NCBI GenBank assembly: GCA_046341775.1
Contig: JBKDQQ010000178.1
Location: forward strand, 1-64,000
Direction of reading: 5' to 3'
Origin: SXXH01 sp041165735
Lineage (GTDB): Bacteria; Planctomycetota; UBA1135; GCA-002686595
DNA: 64,000 nt
Positions 24,853 through 33,016 of this stretch are shown piece after piece; within the stretch, counting starts at the first letter, position 1, and every line of letters begins with the position of its first letter. The notes beneath the pieces were generated by a model. It did no database searches, had not been told where the DNA came from, and saw nothing but the letters and a program-made list of their open reading frames with translations. Both the position numbers and the translations under genes were made by a program.

Positions 24853-27204
24853 TCACGGCGCCCAGACGATTTCGAGGCCGTTGCCGAGGTTGAAGCCGCT
24901 GGGCGTGCAGAACGCCGCGGCGTTCCGGTACCACGCCTGGTAGGTGCGGGTGCCCGGCACGGTCACTTGGCCGCGCACCGTGATGCTCGGCTCGCCCGCC
25001 GCGGGGTACGCGCTCTGCCCGCCGACGGCGATCTTCGTGCCGAGGCGCAGGACGCTGCCGCCGGCGCAACGCAAGCCGTCGCCGAAGGCGGATCCCAACC
25101 CGCCGCCGAGCTGCGCCGTGCCTTGGAAGTACAACACCCCCGAGTTCGGCGTGCCGGTGGTCGACAACACGACGCTGTCCGCCGCCAAGCTGGCGACGCC
25201 CGTGGCGTCGGAGCGGGCACCGCTCGCCACCACCGAGTTGGCGCACCCGTGGCCCGCGGCACCGAGATTGCCGCAGGGGCAGGGCGCGCCGCTGCCGTCG
25301 CCGAAGCAGAACGCCGTCGCCACCACGCAGGGCTGGCCGTTCTCGGCGATCGTGAAGGTGCCGAGCACGGAGTTGGTCTCCAACGGGTACCGTCCGAGCT
25401 GGATCGTGTACTGCTGGCCGCAGACCGCGTTCCAGGTCACCGTCGACGGGAAGCCGGTCGCGCTGCAGCCGCCGTCGTCTTCGTTGCAGGCGATGGCCGG
25501 TCCGGTCGGGCAGCCCGCGCCGAGGTACACGGCGACCTTGGTGTCGTCGCTCGGGCTGCCGAGCAGTCCGCCGCAGGTCGTCAAGGTCGCCGGACCGGTG
25601 GCGCCGGCCGTCCAAGTGAACCACTGGTCGTTGCGGATCGCCGTCTGGTTGAAGAACAAGCAAGCCGCCTCGGCCTGCCCCTGCGTGCCGGTGAAGCACA
25701 AGGAGGTGTCGAAGGCGTGCGGACCGGGGCCCGCGATGGCGGTGGCGTTGGCGCACTCGTCGTTCGCCGGCGCCGGCGGCACCAATTCGACGACGAACGC
25801 GCTCGGGCCGCTGGCCGGCGCCGCGGGCCACAGGCCGATCTGGAAGGTGTAGCGTTGGCCGGCGATGGCGCTGAACATCGCGCGCGATTGCGTGTTGCAG
25901 TCGTCGTCGTTGCAGCTGATCGCCTGGCCCGTCGGGCAGCCTTGGCCCTGGTACACGGCGAACTTCGTGTCGTTGACGGAGAAGCCGCAGGAGCTGATGC
26001 GGTAGGTCGCCGTCGACGGCGCCGTCCACGAGTACCACAGGTCCTTGATGACGCCTGCGCCCGCGGGCTCGGCGCACAGCGCGTTGTTCTGGCCTTGCGC
26101 GCCCGTCGTGGCGGGCGCGGAGTCGTAGGGCACGAAGGCGAGTCCGCTGATGTTCTGCGAGTTGGCGCAGTTGTCGTTGGGCGGCGGGATGCGCGTGACG
26201 ATGTTGAACAAGCCCGCTCCGGCCGTGGCGATCGGGATCGTGCCCGGGTACAGGCCCAGTTGCAGCATGTAGGTCTGCCCGGCCTGCACCGGCACGGTCA
26301 GCGTGGATTGGAAGCCCGCGCAGGCGTCGTCGTTGCAGGCGAGCGCGTTCGTCGTCGGGCAGCCGCCGCCCGCGTAGAACGCGAGCTTGGTGTCGATGCC
26401 CGTGTAGCCGCAGCTCGTGATGATCGCCGTGCCCGTGGTGGCCGCCGTCCAGCGGAACCACACGTCCTGGAGGATCGTCGTGCCCGCGCCCACGAGGTCG
26501 CACAGCGCCTGCGCCTGGCCTTCGGCGCCGGTGGTGGCGTTCGTGTTGTCGAAGGAGAAGGTGCCGTCGCCGGAGATGACGGTCGGCGTGGCGCAGTTGT
26601 CGGGGCCGATCTGCGGCACCGAAGTCGTGATCTGGAACACGCCCGCGCCCGGAGTCGCGGGCGGCTGGGTGCCCGGGTAGAGCCCGAGCTGGATCGAGTA
26701 CACGTTGCCGGCGACCGCGTTGAAGGTCACGGTCGATTGGAAGCCCGCGCACGCGTCGTCGTTGCACGCCAAGGCGGCGGAGGTCGGGCAACCGGCGCCG
26801 TTGTAGACCGCGACCTTCGTGTCGATGGAGGTCAGCCCGCAGGTGTTGATGCGCGCGAGGCCGGTGGTCGTCGCCGTCCAAGCGAACCACACGTCGGAGA
26901 CGATCGCGGTACCGCCGCCGACTTGGTTGCAGATCGACTGGTTCTGGCCTTGGGACCCCGTGGTGGCGGTCGTGTTGTCGAAGGCGTACGTGCCGTCGCC
27001 GACGATGGCGTCGGGCGTCGCGCAGTTGTCGCCGCCACCCACGAGTTGCCCCCCGAGGGCCACGGGCGCGACGGGCGCGCTGGTCGACGAGGCGGGGAAG
27101 CCGCGTCCGCGCGCCGATTCCTTGGCGGGGAAGGAACGGCCCTGCGCGGACAGCGCGGGCTGCAGGGCGAGGACGCAGGCGGTCAGCAGGATGGCTCGCA
27201 GCAT
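24853..27204 (-). CDS. Secreted modular protein, four modules (paralogue 5)
   Basis: 783 residues from the ATG at 27204 (MLRAILLTACVLALQPALSAQG, signal peptide). Four modules begin DNCATPDAIVG, DNCATPTVISG, NDNCANSQNISG and NDECANATAIAG. Each holds DVWFAWTA-like strands, a CG...DTK.AVY.G.GCPT segment, CNDDxC and a GQxYxxQLGxYPG strand. The C-terminal domain runs FCFGDGSGAPCPCGN to FCTPSGFNLGNGLEIVW. Modules 1 and 2 are especially alike (LACNDDACAGFQST in both), suggesting internal duplication. Unlike the other four it lies on the far side of top6B. Probable secreted or surface protein; no enzymatic motif was found. Confidence 0.83.
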   Translation of the reverse strand: MLRAILLTACVLALQPALSAQGRSFPAKESARGRGFPASSTSAPVAPVALGGQLVGGGDNCATPDAIVGDGTYAFDNTTATTGSQGQNQSICNQVGGGTAIVSDVWFAWTATTTGLARINTCGLTSIDTKVAVYNGAGCPTSAALACNDDACAGFQSTVTFNAVAGNVYSIQLGLYPGTQPPATPGAGVFQITTSVPQIGPDNCATPTVISGDGTFSFDNTNATTGAEGQAQALCDLVGAGTTILQDVWFRWTAATTGTAIITSCGYTGIDTKLAFYAGGGCPTTNALACNDDACAGFQSTLTVPVQAGQTYMLQLGLYPGTIPIATAGAGLFNIVTRIPPPNDNCANSQNISGLAFVPYDSAPATTGAQGQNNALCAEPAGAGVIKDLWYSWTAPSTATYRISSCGFSVNDTKFAVYQGQGCPTGQAISCNDDDCNTQSRAMFSAIAGQRYTFQIGLWPAAPASGPSAFVVELVPPAPANDECANATAIAGPGPHAFDTSLCFTGTQGQAEAACLFFNQTAIRNDQWFTWTAGATGPATLTTCGGLLGSPSDDTKVAVYLGAGCPTGPAIACNEDDGGCSATGFPSTVTWNAVCGQQYTIQLGRYPLETNSVLGTFTIAENGQPCVVATAFCFGDGSGAPCPCGNLGAAGHGCANSVVASGARSDATGVASLAADSVVLSTTGTPNSGVLYFQGTAQLGGGLGSAFGDGLRCAGGSVLRLGTKIAVGGQSAYPAAGEPSITVRGQVTVPGTRTYQAWYRNAAAFCTPSGFNLGNGLEIVWAP

Positions 27205-27481
27205 GGCAGGACTCGGCGTGATCAAGGGAGGGGGCGGAAGCCTCGAGGTGGGAGGCTGGGCCTGGGAGCTATTCCGCCCTTGGGGCTCGCGCAGCTCCGA
27301 TCTTGCACGGGAAGCGCGAATCTGGGCAGGGACTTTCCGAAGGTCTAGCCTCGCCCTGCAAAGACAGGGCCTGCGACTCGATAAAACTACCGCGGTCTCC
27401 GGCGCGGCGACGCCGAAGCGCCGTTTGGCGGTCGAAGTCGGGTCGGGCCTCGCGGCCCGCGACCTCGAGCCGTCCAGCGCC

Positions 27482-27703
27482 TCAGCCCGGTCCCGTGCCG
27501 GTCGCCAGGCACTCCCACGCCGCGCGCGCCAAGTGCGACAAGCCCCAGGCCGCGAGGACCACCTTGGGGGCGCTCGTCAGGCAACCAAGCGCCAAGTGGC
27601 GTTGCTGCAACGATCCGGCGCAGGCCGGACAGACTCGCGGAGGCGGCTGCGCGAGCCGCTCCTTGCAGTGCGGGCAACGCCTCGCCTTCAAGAGGCGCGG
27701 CAT
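27482..27703 (-). CDS. Small zinc-ribbon protein with hydrophobic tail
   Basis: 73 residues from the ATG at 27703. An N-terminal zinc ribbon (CPHC...CPAC, spacing about 14) is followed by a hydrophobic helix (about 40-60, LTSAPKVVLAAWGLSHLARAA) and a short tail. The ATG lies 16 bp inside the 3' end of mqnA, in a different frame, so translation is probably coupled to mqnA. I do not recognise the family. Many small bacterial zinc-ribbon membrane proteins have this plan and unknown roles. Confidence 0.6.
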   Translation of the reverse strand: MPRLLKARRCPHCKERLAQPPPRVCPACAGSLQQRHLALGCLTSAPKVVLAAWGLSHLARAAWECLATGTGPG

Positions 27704-28563
27704 GCGCCCCCGCCCTCGCTCGACGCGCCGGTCGCCACGCGCGCCGGCCAGTAGCCGGGGCACATGCCGGCCTTGGTGGCCGCCGCGCGCCAACGCTCCA
27801 GCGCCAGATCGAGGCGTGGTTCGTCGTCGAAGCGGCACTCGAGCCGCAGGTAGCGCCGCAGCGCCTCGCGCGGCAGGTGCAGGCTCGTCGCGCCTTCCTC
27901 CACGTAGTCCTCGAGGCGCGCGAGCCCCGCGGCGCGCGCGCGCGCGAAGGCCGCCAGTTCCTCGTGCGTCAAGTCGACGCCGGGACGCACGATCCATGTC
28001 GCGAACGGGAAGGGGAGCTGCGTGGCGCGCGCCCAGGCCCCCGATGGATCGAAGTACTCGAGGTGCGGCTGCGAGAGGGAGCGCTTGAGCGCCGCGTCGC
28101 CGATCTCGAGCCACGCGTCGGCCTCCGCGCGCGAGGGATCGGCCCCGGCGGGCGTCTCGACGAAGCGCGGCGCCACGCGCGGTCGCTTGAACTCGTCGCC
28201 CAGCGCGCCCGAACACAAGGTCTGCACCAGCGCCGCCGCCGCGCGCGAAGCGGGATCGAGCGCGATGCTGGCGACTTCCTCCAAGGGCCGGCGCAGGAAC
28301 ACCCGCACCGAGGCGACTTCGCCATGGCCCGCGATGGCGTAGCCCGCGAGGTACGAGTAGCCCTGCTGGCGGAAGAGCTCGATCGAGCTGACCAGGGCCA
28401 CGTCGAGCTCGCCGCCGCGCAGGCGCTCCACGAGGCGCGAAGGCACCTCGCGCTCGAAGCGCACCAAGGGTTCGCGCTCCAGGCCTTCCGTCAGGGGCCG
28501 CGCCACGAGGTAGGGCGGCGCGGCGACGCGCAAGGGGCGTTGGACGGGCTGGCGAGTGCTCAT
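27688..28563 (-). CDS. mqnA: Chorismate dehydratase MqnA (futalosine menaquinone pathway)
   Basis: 291 residues with the periplasmic-binding-protein-like fold of MqnA. Recognisable stretches are RVAAPPYLVARPLTEGL, GELDVALVSSIELF, VRVFLRRPLEEVASIALDPASR and LPFPFATWIVRPGVDLT. MqnA dehydrates chorismate to 3-enolpyruvylbenzoate, the first committed step of the futalosine route to menaquinone. MqnE and MqnC, the next radical-SAM steps, are encoded 5-8 kb away at 33893-36384. The start is the ATG at 28563. It is divergent from the methyltransferase gene (99 bp) and overlaps the small zinc-ribbon gene downstream. Confidence 0.85.
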   Translation of the reverse strand: MSTRQPVQRPLRVAAPPYLVARPLTEGLEREPLVRFEREVPSRLVERLRGGELDVALVSSIELFRQQGYSYLAGYAIAGHGEVASVRVFLRRPLEEVASIALDPASRAAAALVQTLCSGALGDEFKRPRVAPRFVETPAGADPSRAEADAWLEIGDAALKRSLSQPHLEYFDPSGAWARATQLPFPFATWIVRPGVDLTHEELAAFARARAAGLARLEDYVEEGATSLHLPREALRRYLRLECRFDDEPRLDLALERWRAAATKAGMCPGYWPARVATGASSEGGGACRAS

Positions 28564-28662
28564 GGCGGCGCCACTCTAGCAGCCGCGGCGTCCCGCTCCA
28601 GCGCCCCGGCGCGCACGGGCGGTTGGCGCGCGCGCCCCGATCCGGCAAGCTTGGCGGGACGC

Positions 28663-29541
28663 ATGCAACCCGCCGTGTTCAAGGTCGTCCCCCTCGAGGC
28701 CCACGCCTTGGTCGATTCGGGCGCGGGCGAGAAGCTCGAGCGCTACGGCGATCGCCTGCTGCGCCGGCCGGATCCGCAAGCGGTGTGGTCGCGCAGGCTC
28801 GACGAGCGCGAGTGGGCGCGCGCCGACCTCGTCTTCGTGCGCGAGAGCGATCGCGGCGGGCGCTGGGAGGGGCCCGGCGCGCGCGGTGGAGCGCCGGAGT
28901 GGACGATCCCCGTGCTCGGGGCCGTGGCGCGCATCCGCCCCACGCCCTTCAAGCACGTCGGGCTGTTCCCGGAGCAGGCGCCCAATTGGCGCCTCGTAGA
29001 GGAGCTGCGCGCGCGCTTCGAGGGCCGTCCGCGGCTCCTGAACCTCTTCGGCTACAGCGGGGTCGCCAGCGTGCTCGCCGCGCGCGCCGGCTACGAGGCG
29101 ACGCACGTGGATGCGTCGCGGGCCGCCTTGGCGTGGACGCGCGAGAACCAGGCGTTGTCAGGTTTGCCTGACAACGCGCTGCGCGTCGTGCTGGAGGACG
29201 CGTTGCAGTTCGCTCGTCGCGAAGCGCGGCGCGGCGCCCGCTACGAAGTCGTCCTGCTCGATCCGCCGCACTACGGTCGCGGCCCCAAGGGCGAGGTGTG
29301 GCGCTTCGAGGAGCGCATCGCCGAGCTGGTGGAGGCCGTGCGCGTCCTGCTCGCCGAGCGTTCGCTGGTCGTGCTCTCGACCTACGCCATCGGGTGCTCG
29401 CCGCTCACCTTCCAGAACCTGCTCGCCGAACTCGGCCCGGGTCGGGTCGAGGCCGGCGAGCTGGCCCTGCTCGAGGAGGGTGGCGGTCGCCTGCTGCCGT
29501 GCGGCTTCTGCGCGCGCCACCTGCGCGGGCTCGAACCGTGA
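28663..29541 (+). CDS. Class I SAM-dependent methyltransferase (rRNA large-subunit type)
   Basis: 292 residues. The SAM-binding motif is LNLFGYSG (126-133), the acidic residue of motif II is D150, and motif IV is DPPHYG (200-205), typical of RlmI/RlmK-like and related RNA or protein methyltransferases. The N-terminal 100 residues (ERYGDRLLRRPDPQAVWSRR and FKHVGLFPEQAPNWR) match the family that includes 23S rRNA enzymes. The exact substrate cannot be read. The last 4 bp overlap the GTG start of the pseudouridine synthase (GTGA), so the two RNA-modifying genes are translationally coupled. An unusual inverted repeat, TTGTCAGGTTTGCCTGACAA, lies inside the gene at 29155-29174. Confidence 0.82.
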   Translation: MQPAVFKVVPLEAHALVDSGAGEKLERYGDRLLRRPDPQAVWSRRLDEREWARADLVFVRESDRGGRWEGPGARGGAPEWTIPVLGAVARIRPTPFKHVGLFPEQAPNWRLVEELRARFEGRPRLLNLFGYSGVASVLAARAGYEATHVDASRAALAWTRENQALSGLPDNALRVVLEDALQFARREARRGARYEVVLLDPPHYGRGPKGEVWRFEERIAELVEAVRVLLAERSLVVLSTYAIGCSPLTFQNLLAELGPGRVEAGELALLEEGGGRLLPCGFCARHLRGLEP

Positions 29542-30260
29542 GCGCCCGCCCGCGCGCCGTCCTCGAGGTGCTGCACGAGGACAACCACGTGCTCGCCGTG
29601 CACAAGCCCGCCGGCACGCCCGTCGTGCCCGACGACAGCGGCGACGAGAGCCTCCTGGAGCGCGCCAAGGCGTGGATCGCCGAGCGCCACCACAAGCCCG
29701 GCGCCGTGTTCCTCGGCGTCGTCCATCGGCTCGACCGGCCCGTGTCCGGCATCGTGGCGTACGCCCGCACGAGCAAGGGCGCGTCGCGCATGTCCGAGTC
29801 CTTCCGCGCGCGCGCCGCGCGCAAGGTCTACCACGCCGTGGTCGAGGGCGAACATGCGCGCGAGGCGTTCGAGCTCGAGCAATGGCTGTGGAAGGACGAG
29901 GCGCGCAATGTCGTCCTCGTCGTGCCCGCCGGCCGTCCGGGCGCGCAGCAGGCGCGCACGCGCGTCGAGGTGCTGGCCGCGCGCGGCGGTCGCAGCCTCG
30001 TGCGCCTGGAACCCGTCACCGGACGCCCGCACCAGTTGCGCCTCGCCTGCGCTGCGCGCCTCGCGCCCATCCTCGGCGACCTCAAGTACGGCGCGCGCGC
30101 CGCGCTCGCGGAGGCGGACATCGCGCTGCATGCGAGCTTCCTGCACCTCCCGCACCCGACGCGGCCGGATCCGTTGGACCTCGCACGCTTGCCCGACCGC
30201 GCGCCCTTCTTGGACTTCGCCACCGAACTCGAACTCCAATCCCGCGCACGGCAGGGCTAG
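29538..30260 (+). CDS. RluA-family pseudouridine synthase
   Basis: 240 residues from the GTG at 29538. Catalytic motif GVVHRLDRPVSGIV with the nucleophilic Asp at position 66. Other family strands are VLHEDNHVLAVHKPAGTPVV, KVYHAVVEG and LEPVTGRPHQLRL. There is no S4 domain, so it resembles the compact RluA/TruC-like branch that modifies tRNA or 23S rRNA uridines; the target is not predictable. The start is fixed by the 4-bp overlap with the upstream methyltransferase. Confidence 0.88.
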   Translation: MSARPRAVLEVLHEDNHVLAVHKPAGTPVVPDDSGDESLLERAKAWIAERHHKPGAVFLGVVHRLDRPVSGIVAYARTSKGASRMSESFRARAARKVYHAVVEGEHAREAFELEQWLWKDEARNVVLVVPAGRPGAQQARTRVEVLAARGGRSLVRLEPVTGRPHQLRLACAARLAPILGDLKYGARAALAEADIALHASFLHLPHPTRPDPLDLARLPDRAPFLDFATELELQSRARQG

Positions 30261-30333
30261 TCCCGCGGCCGGCACGCACTTGGTTTTCGCGGAACCCCGC
30301 GCGCCTCCGCCCGTCATATCCGATCCAACCACC

Positions 30334-30789
30334 ATGCGAGGCTCGCAGGACGACCAATCGAACCACGCCGGCCTGGGCGCGGATCGTGCGCGGCTTCAGC
30401 TGTGGACTTGGGCCGCCCTGCTGGTGGTGGTGGCGGGAGCCCTTGCGTGGTCGATCATTCGCACCGGGCCGATCCTCTCGCCCCTCGACACCTCCAGGCC
30501 GGTGCGCGCCGCGCCCGTGCAGGGCGAGCGCAGGCAAGGCGAGCGCAGCCAGGACGAGCGCAGCCAGGACGAGCGCAGCCAGGACGAGCGCAGCCAGGAC
30601 GAGCGCAGCCAGGACGAGCGCGGGGACGGGACGCCAGACCAAGTGGATCCACGCGATTCCGCGTCCACCCCGGCGCCGCCTGCTCCTCAACCGGGATTCG
30701 ACCCCCACGCTCCCCAGCACCCCGCCTTCGACCAGGCCGAGTTCGAGCGCCAACTCCAGCAGTCGCGGCCCGCGCGCGATCCGCGCTGA
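30334..30789 (+). CDS. Single-pass membrane protein with charged pentapeptide repeats
   Basis: 151 residues from the ATG at 30334. A short hydrophilic N-terminus is followed by one membrane helix (about 22-44, LQLWTWAALLVVVAGALAWS), a run of five ERSQD repeats, a Pro-rich linker and an acidic/Gln-rich tail (AFDQAEFERQLQQSR). The topology suggests a cytoplasmic N-terminus and an exported flexible tail. No known family is recognised. It follows the pseudouridine synthase by 73 bp and converges on the HDOD gene, 13 bp between stops. Confidence 0.6.
   Translation: MRGSQDDQSNHAGLGADRARLQLWTWAALLVVVAGALAWSIIRTGPILSPLDTSRPVRAAPVQGERRQGERSQDERSQDERSQDERSQDERSQDERGDGTPDQVDPRDSASTPAPPAPQPGFDPHAPQHPAFDQAEFERQLQQSRPARDPR
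30526..30615 (+). repeat. 15-bp tandem repeat (five exact copies plus one degenerate)
   Basis: GAGCGCAGCCAGGAC is repeated exactly five times in 30541-30615, preceded by a degenerate copy at 30526-30540. The unit is in frame and encodes ERSQD within the membrane protein at 30334-30789. Exact identity at third positions implies recent expansion, so copy number may vary between strains. Confidence 0.95.
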
Positions 30790-30802
30790 GCTCGCGCGGC
30801 GC

Positions 30803-31894
30803 TCAACCCGCGAGCCAGGCCGCCTTGCTCCGCTCGAGGCGCGCGGTGCGCGCGGGCCACGGGATTTCGAGCGCGTCGAACTCCTCGCGGCGCACCGTGT
30901 TCTGGAAGGCCACTTCAGCGCCCAGGAACAACAGCATGTCGAGCCGCTGCACCAAGGACGTCAGCGCGGCGAGCTTCTGGTCCTTCGCGCCGCGCCAATC
31001 GTGGTGCTGCTGGCAATTCGCGATCACTTCCTCGGGCAGGCGCCAGTTGCGCGCCAATTGCGCGCCCGCCGCCTCGTGCTCCTCGCGGAACAAGCAACCG
31101 AGCAGCGCAGCCGAAGGCGCCATCGCCGGCTTGTGGCGCTCGAGCTCGCGACGCAGGGTCGCCACCAGCGCCACCTTGCCCACGTCGGCGAGCAGCACCG
31201 CCATGTGCACTTCCTCCACGGCGCGACCGACTTCCGCCGCGTAGAGCCGCGCCATGCGCGCCATGGCGGCCGATTGGCGCCAACTCTCCTTGGCGTGGCG
31301 CGACAACACCTCGTCCTCGGGCGCCGTCGCCTTGAGCGTCATCGACCACAGCAGCGTGCGCAAGTTGCGCGCGCCGAGGCGCACGACCGCGGCCGTGACC
31401 GTGCGTGCCGGTTCGGCCGCGCCTTGCGAAGTCGCGTTGGCCGCGTTCAACAGCTCGCCGGCGAGGAGGGGATCGCGTTCGACCGCTTCCACGATCAGCC
31501 GCGTCGAGATGTCGTCGCCGCTCGTCAGGTGCAGCAGGGTCGCGTGCGTCGCCGGCAACTTCGGCAAGACGAGCTTGCCGGAGGCGATGCGGCGCTTGAT
31601 CGCCTCGAGCAGCTCGAGTTCCGCGCTCGTCAAGCGCGCGCGACTGCTGCCTGCGGCGTCGAGGTGTTCGTCGACATGGATCGGCGGAGGCGCGGGCAGG
31701 GGCGCGGCGCGCGGCGAAGGGTCGCCCTGGACTGCCGACGGGTCCGCGGGCGGCGCATCGCCGCGCGCTTCGAACAACTGCGCCAATCCGCCGACCTCCG
31801 CCGGCGACTCGGACCCCGGCAAGGCCGCCGACGGCTGCGACGATGGCGACTGGTCCGGGAACGACCGGGACGCCGCCGACCGGGCCGCCGCCAT
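30803..31894 (-). CDS. HDOD-domain regulatory protein
   Basis: 363 residues from the ATG at 31894, which has GAGGA 7 nt upstream. A Pro/Ser/Asp-rich N-terminal 110 residues lead into an HDOD domain (about 115-320). Visible segments are LVLPKLPATHATLLHLTSGDD, VERDPLLAGELLNAANA, VRLGARNLRTLLWSMTLKA and the HD-like helix MAVLLADVGKVALVATLRRE. HDOD domains are non-catalytic relatives of HD phosphohydrolases found in signalling proteins. The metal-binding HD pair appears degenerate (ADVGK), as usual for HDOD. The open frame continues to 32059, but with shadow-like sequence. Role: probably a signalling adaptor. Confidence 0.82.
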   Translation of the reverse strand: MAAARSAASRSFPDQSPSSQPSAALPGSESPAEVGGLAQLFEARGDAPPADPSAVQGDPSPRAAPLPAPPPIHVDEHLDAAGSSRARLTSAELELLEAIKRRIASGKLVLPKLPATHATLLHLTSGDDISTRLIVEAVERDPLLAGELLNAANATSQGAAEPARTVTAAVVRLGARNLRTLLWSMTLKATAPEDEVLSRHAKESWRQSAAMARMARLYAAEVGRAVEEVHMAVLLADVGKVALVATLRRELERHKPAMAPSAALLGCLFREEHEAAGAQLARNWRLPEEVIANCQQHHDWRGAKDQKLAALTSLVQRLDMLLFLGAEVAFQNTVRREEFDALEIPWPARTARLERSKAAWLAG

Positions 31895-32056
31895 CGATGC
31901 GTCCTCGCGCCCAGCCTGCGCTTCGCGCGCGGCAGGCTCGCCCTGTTCGTGGTGCTGTTCGGGTGCCAAGCGTCGAGTCGGTCGCGCACACGACCTCGAT
32001 CGGGCTCTTCGGCCGCCCCGCGGTCCACGACTTGAGGCCCGATGGCCGGCCCGATG

Positions 32057-32102
32057 CACCGGTGCCGCCCCCGGGAAGGTTGTTCCGGGAGCGGCACCGG
32101 TG
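32057..32102 (-). terminator. Long imperfect hairpin after the Spy-like gene
   Basis: CACCGGTGCCGC (32057-32068) pairs perfectly with GCGGCACCGGTG (32091-32102). An inner stem CCCGG-AA/TTCCGGG has one bulge. It lies 42 bp past the stop of the gene at 32144-32770 and before the HDOD gene. There is no T tract. Likely a terminator. Confidence 0.5.
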
Positions 32103-32143
32103 GATCCGCCGCGGGCGATGCTCGCCCTGGCTCGGCGGCGAAG

Positions 32144-32770
32144 TCAGCGGCCGGCCTTGCCGTGCCCGCGCTCGGCGCGTTCGGCGCCCAAGGCGAGTCG
32201 CAGGCCGATTCGTTCGTGCAGGAGCGTTTCGCTCCATGCGTCTCCGCGCGCCTCCGCCCGCGCCTTGCTCGCCGCGTGCAGCCGCGCGCGTGCTTCGGCT
32301 GGCAGCAGCTCGACCAGGCGGCGACCGTGGTCGCCGAGGTTCGGCGCGTGGCGCTTCTTGGCCTCGACGGCCCTCGCGCGCAGGTCCTCGCGCAGCGCGG
32401 CGCGCGCCTCCGCGTCGGCGCCGGGGCCGAGGTCCGACATGCGGCGGCGCGCCTCGTCGCGCAAGCCTTGCAGCTCCGCGACAAGGGGCGTCGCGGCTGC
32501 GCGGGCGGACCGAGCGAGCTCCAGCGCGGCTTGGCGCTGTTCCTCCGGCAGGCGCTGGATCGGTCCGCGGCGGCGCGGTCCACGCCGACGGTCGCGCCCG
32601 CGGCGTTCGCCACGCTCGCGCCGCTCGGCGCGCGCGCCGCCTTCTCCGCCGACGTCGGTTCCGGACTGGCTGGCGGGCGCGGCGCCCTCCGCGCCGAATC
32701 CGAGGGCGCGCACGTCGTTCGGGACGAGGGTCAGCGTCGCGAGGACGCACGACAGGGTGAAGAGCTTCAT
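32144..32770 (-). CDS. Exported helical protein, Spy/heavy-metal-sensor-like
   Basis: 208 residues from the ATG at 32770, with an AAGGAAA ribosome-binding site upstream. Signal peptide MKLFTLSCVLATLTLVPNDVRA. After a basic Arg-rich linker (RRERGERRGRDRRRGPRRRG) comes a helical region beginning LPEEQRQAALELARSARAAA, containing LQGLRDEARRRMSDL and ending VELLPAEARARLHAASKA. The spacing of helices with LPxEQR and LxPEARxRL motifs is like the periplasmic Spy/LTXXQ/CpxP and heavy-metal-sensor families, which bind unfolded proteins or metals. No metal-binding Cys/His cluster is visible. The assignment is a fold-level guess. Confidence 0.6.
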   Translation of the reverse strand: MKLFTLSCVLATLTLVPNDVRALGFGAEGAAPASQSGTDVGGEGGARAERRERGERRGRDRRRGPRRRGPIQRLPEEQRQAALELARSARAAATPLVAELQGLRDEARRRMSDLGPGADAEARAALREDLRARAVEAKKRHAPNLGDHGRRLVELLPAEARARLHAASKARAEARGDAWSETLLHERIGLRLALGAERAERGHGKAGR

Positions 32771-32854
32771 GCGATCGGTTTCCTTGTTCGGGACTGCTCT
32801 TGGAACCAGCGCGGCCCCATCCGGTTCCGCGGCGCGTGTACGATCGCCGCAAGC

Positions 32855-33016
32855 ATGGGCGGGAGGTCGGACGGGAGGCCGGGCGTGGGCGCGGCGGACA
32901 TGGCGTGCGCGCCGCGGGCCCGCCGGCCTGCGGTGGATGCGGCGCTGGCGGGGACCCGCGAGGCCGTGGTCGCCGCCGCTCGGGCCCGGGCCGCGCGCCC
33001 GGAGGCGCGCCCATGA
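32855..33016 (+). CDS. Possible small ORF coupled to the DUF429 gene
   Basis: A 53-codon frame (MGGRSDGRPGVGAADMACAP...) whose stop overlaps the start of the next gene as ATGA, the classic coupling arrangement. It is Ala/Arg/Gly-rich with strong GC at third positions. It has no recognisable domain and only a weak ribosome-binding site. It could simply be a leader open by chance in this GC-rich DNA. Confidence 0.3.
   Translation: MGGRSDGRPGVGAADMACAPRARRPAVDAALAGTREAVVAAARARAARPEARP

Noticed and set aside
13182..27204. CRISPR array or insertion-sequence cluster suggested by repeated DNA
   Set aside because: The repeats are about 400-bp coding modules with signal peptides, with no spacers, transposase or target duplications.
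30526..30615. Short CRISPR-like or regulatory repeat
   Set aside because: Contiguous 15-bp units with no spacers, in frame within a protein.
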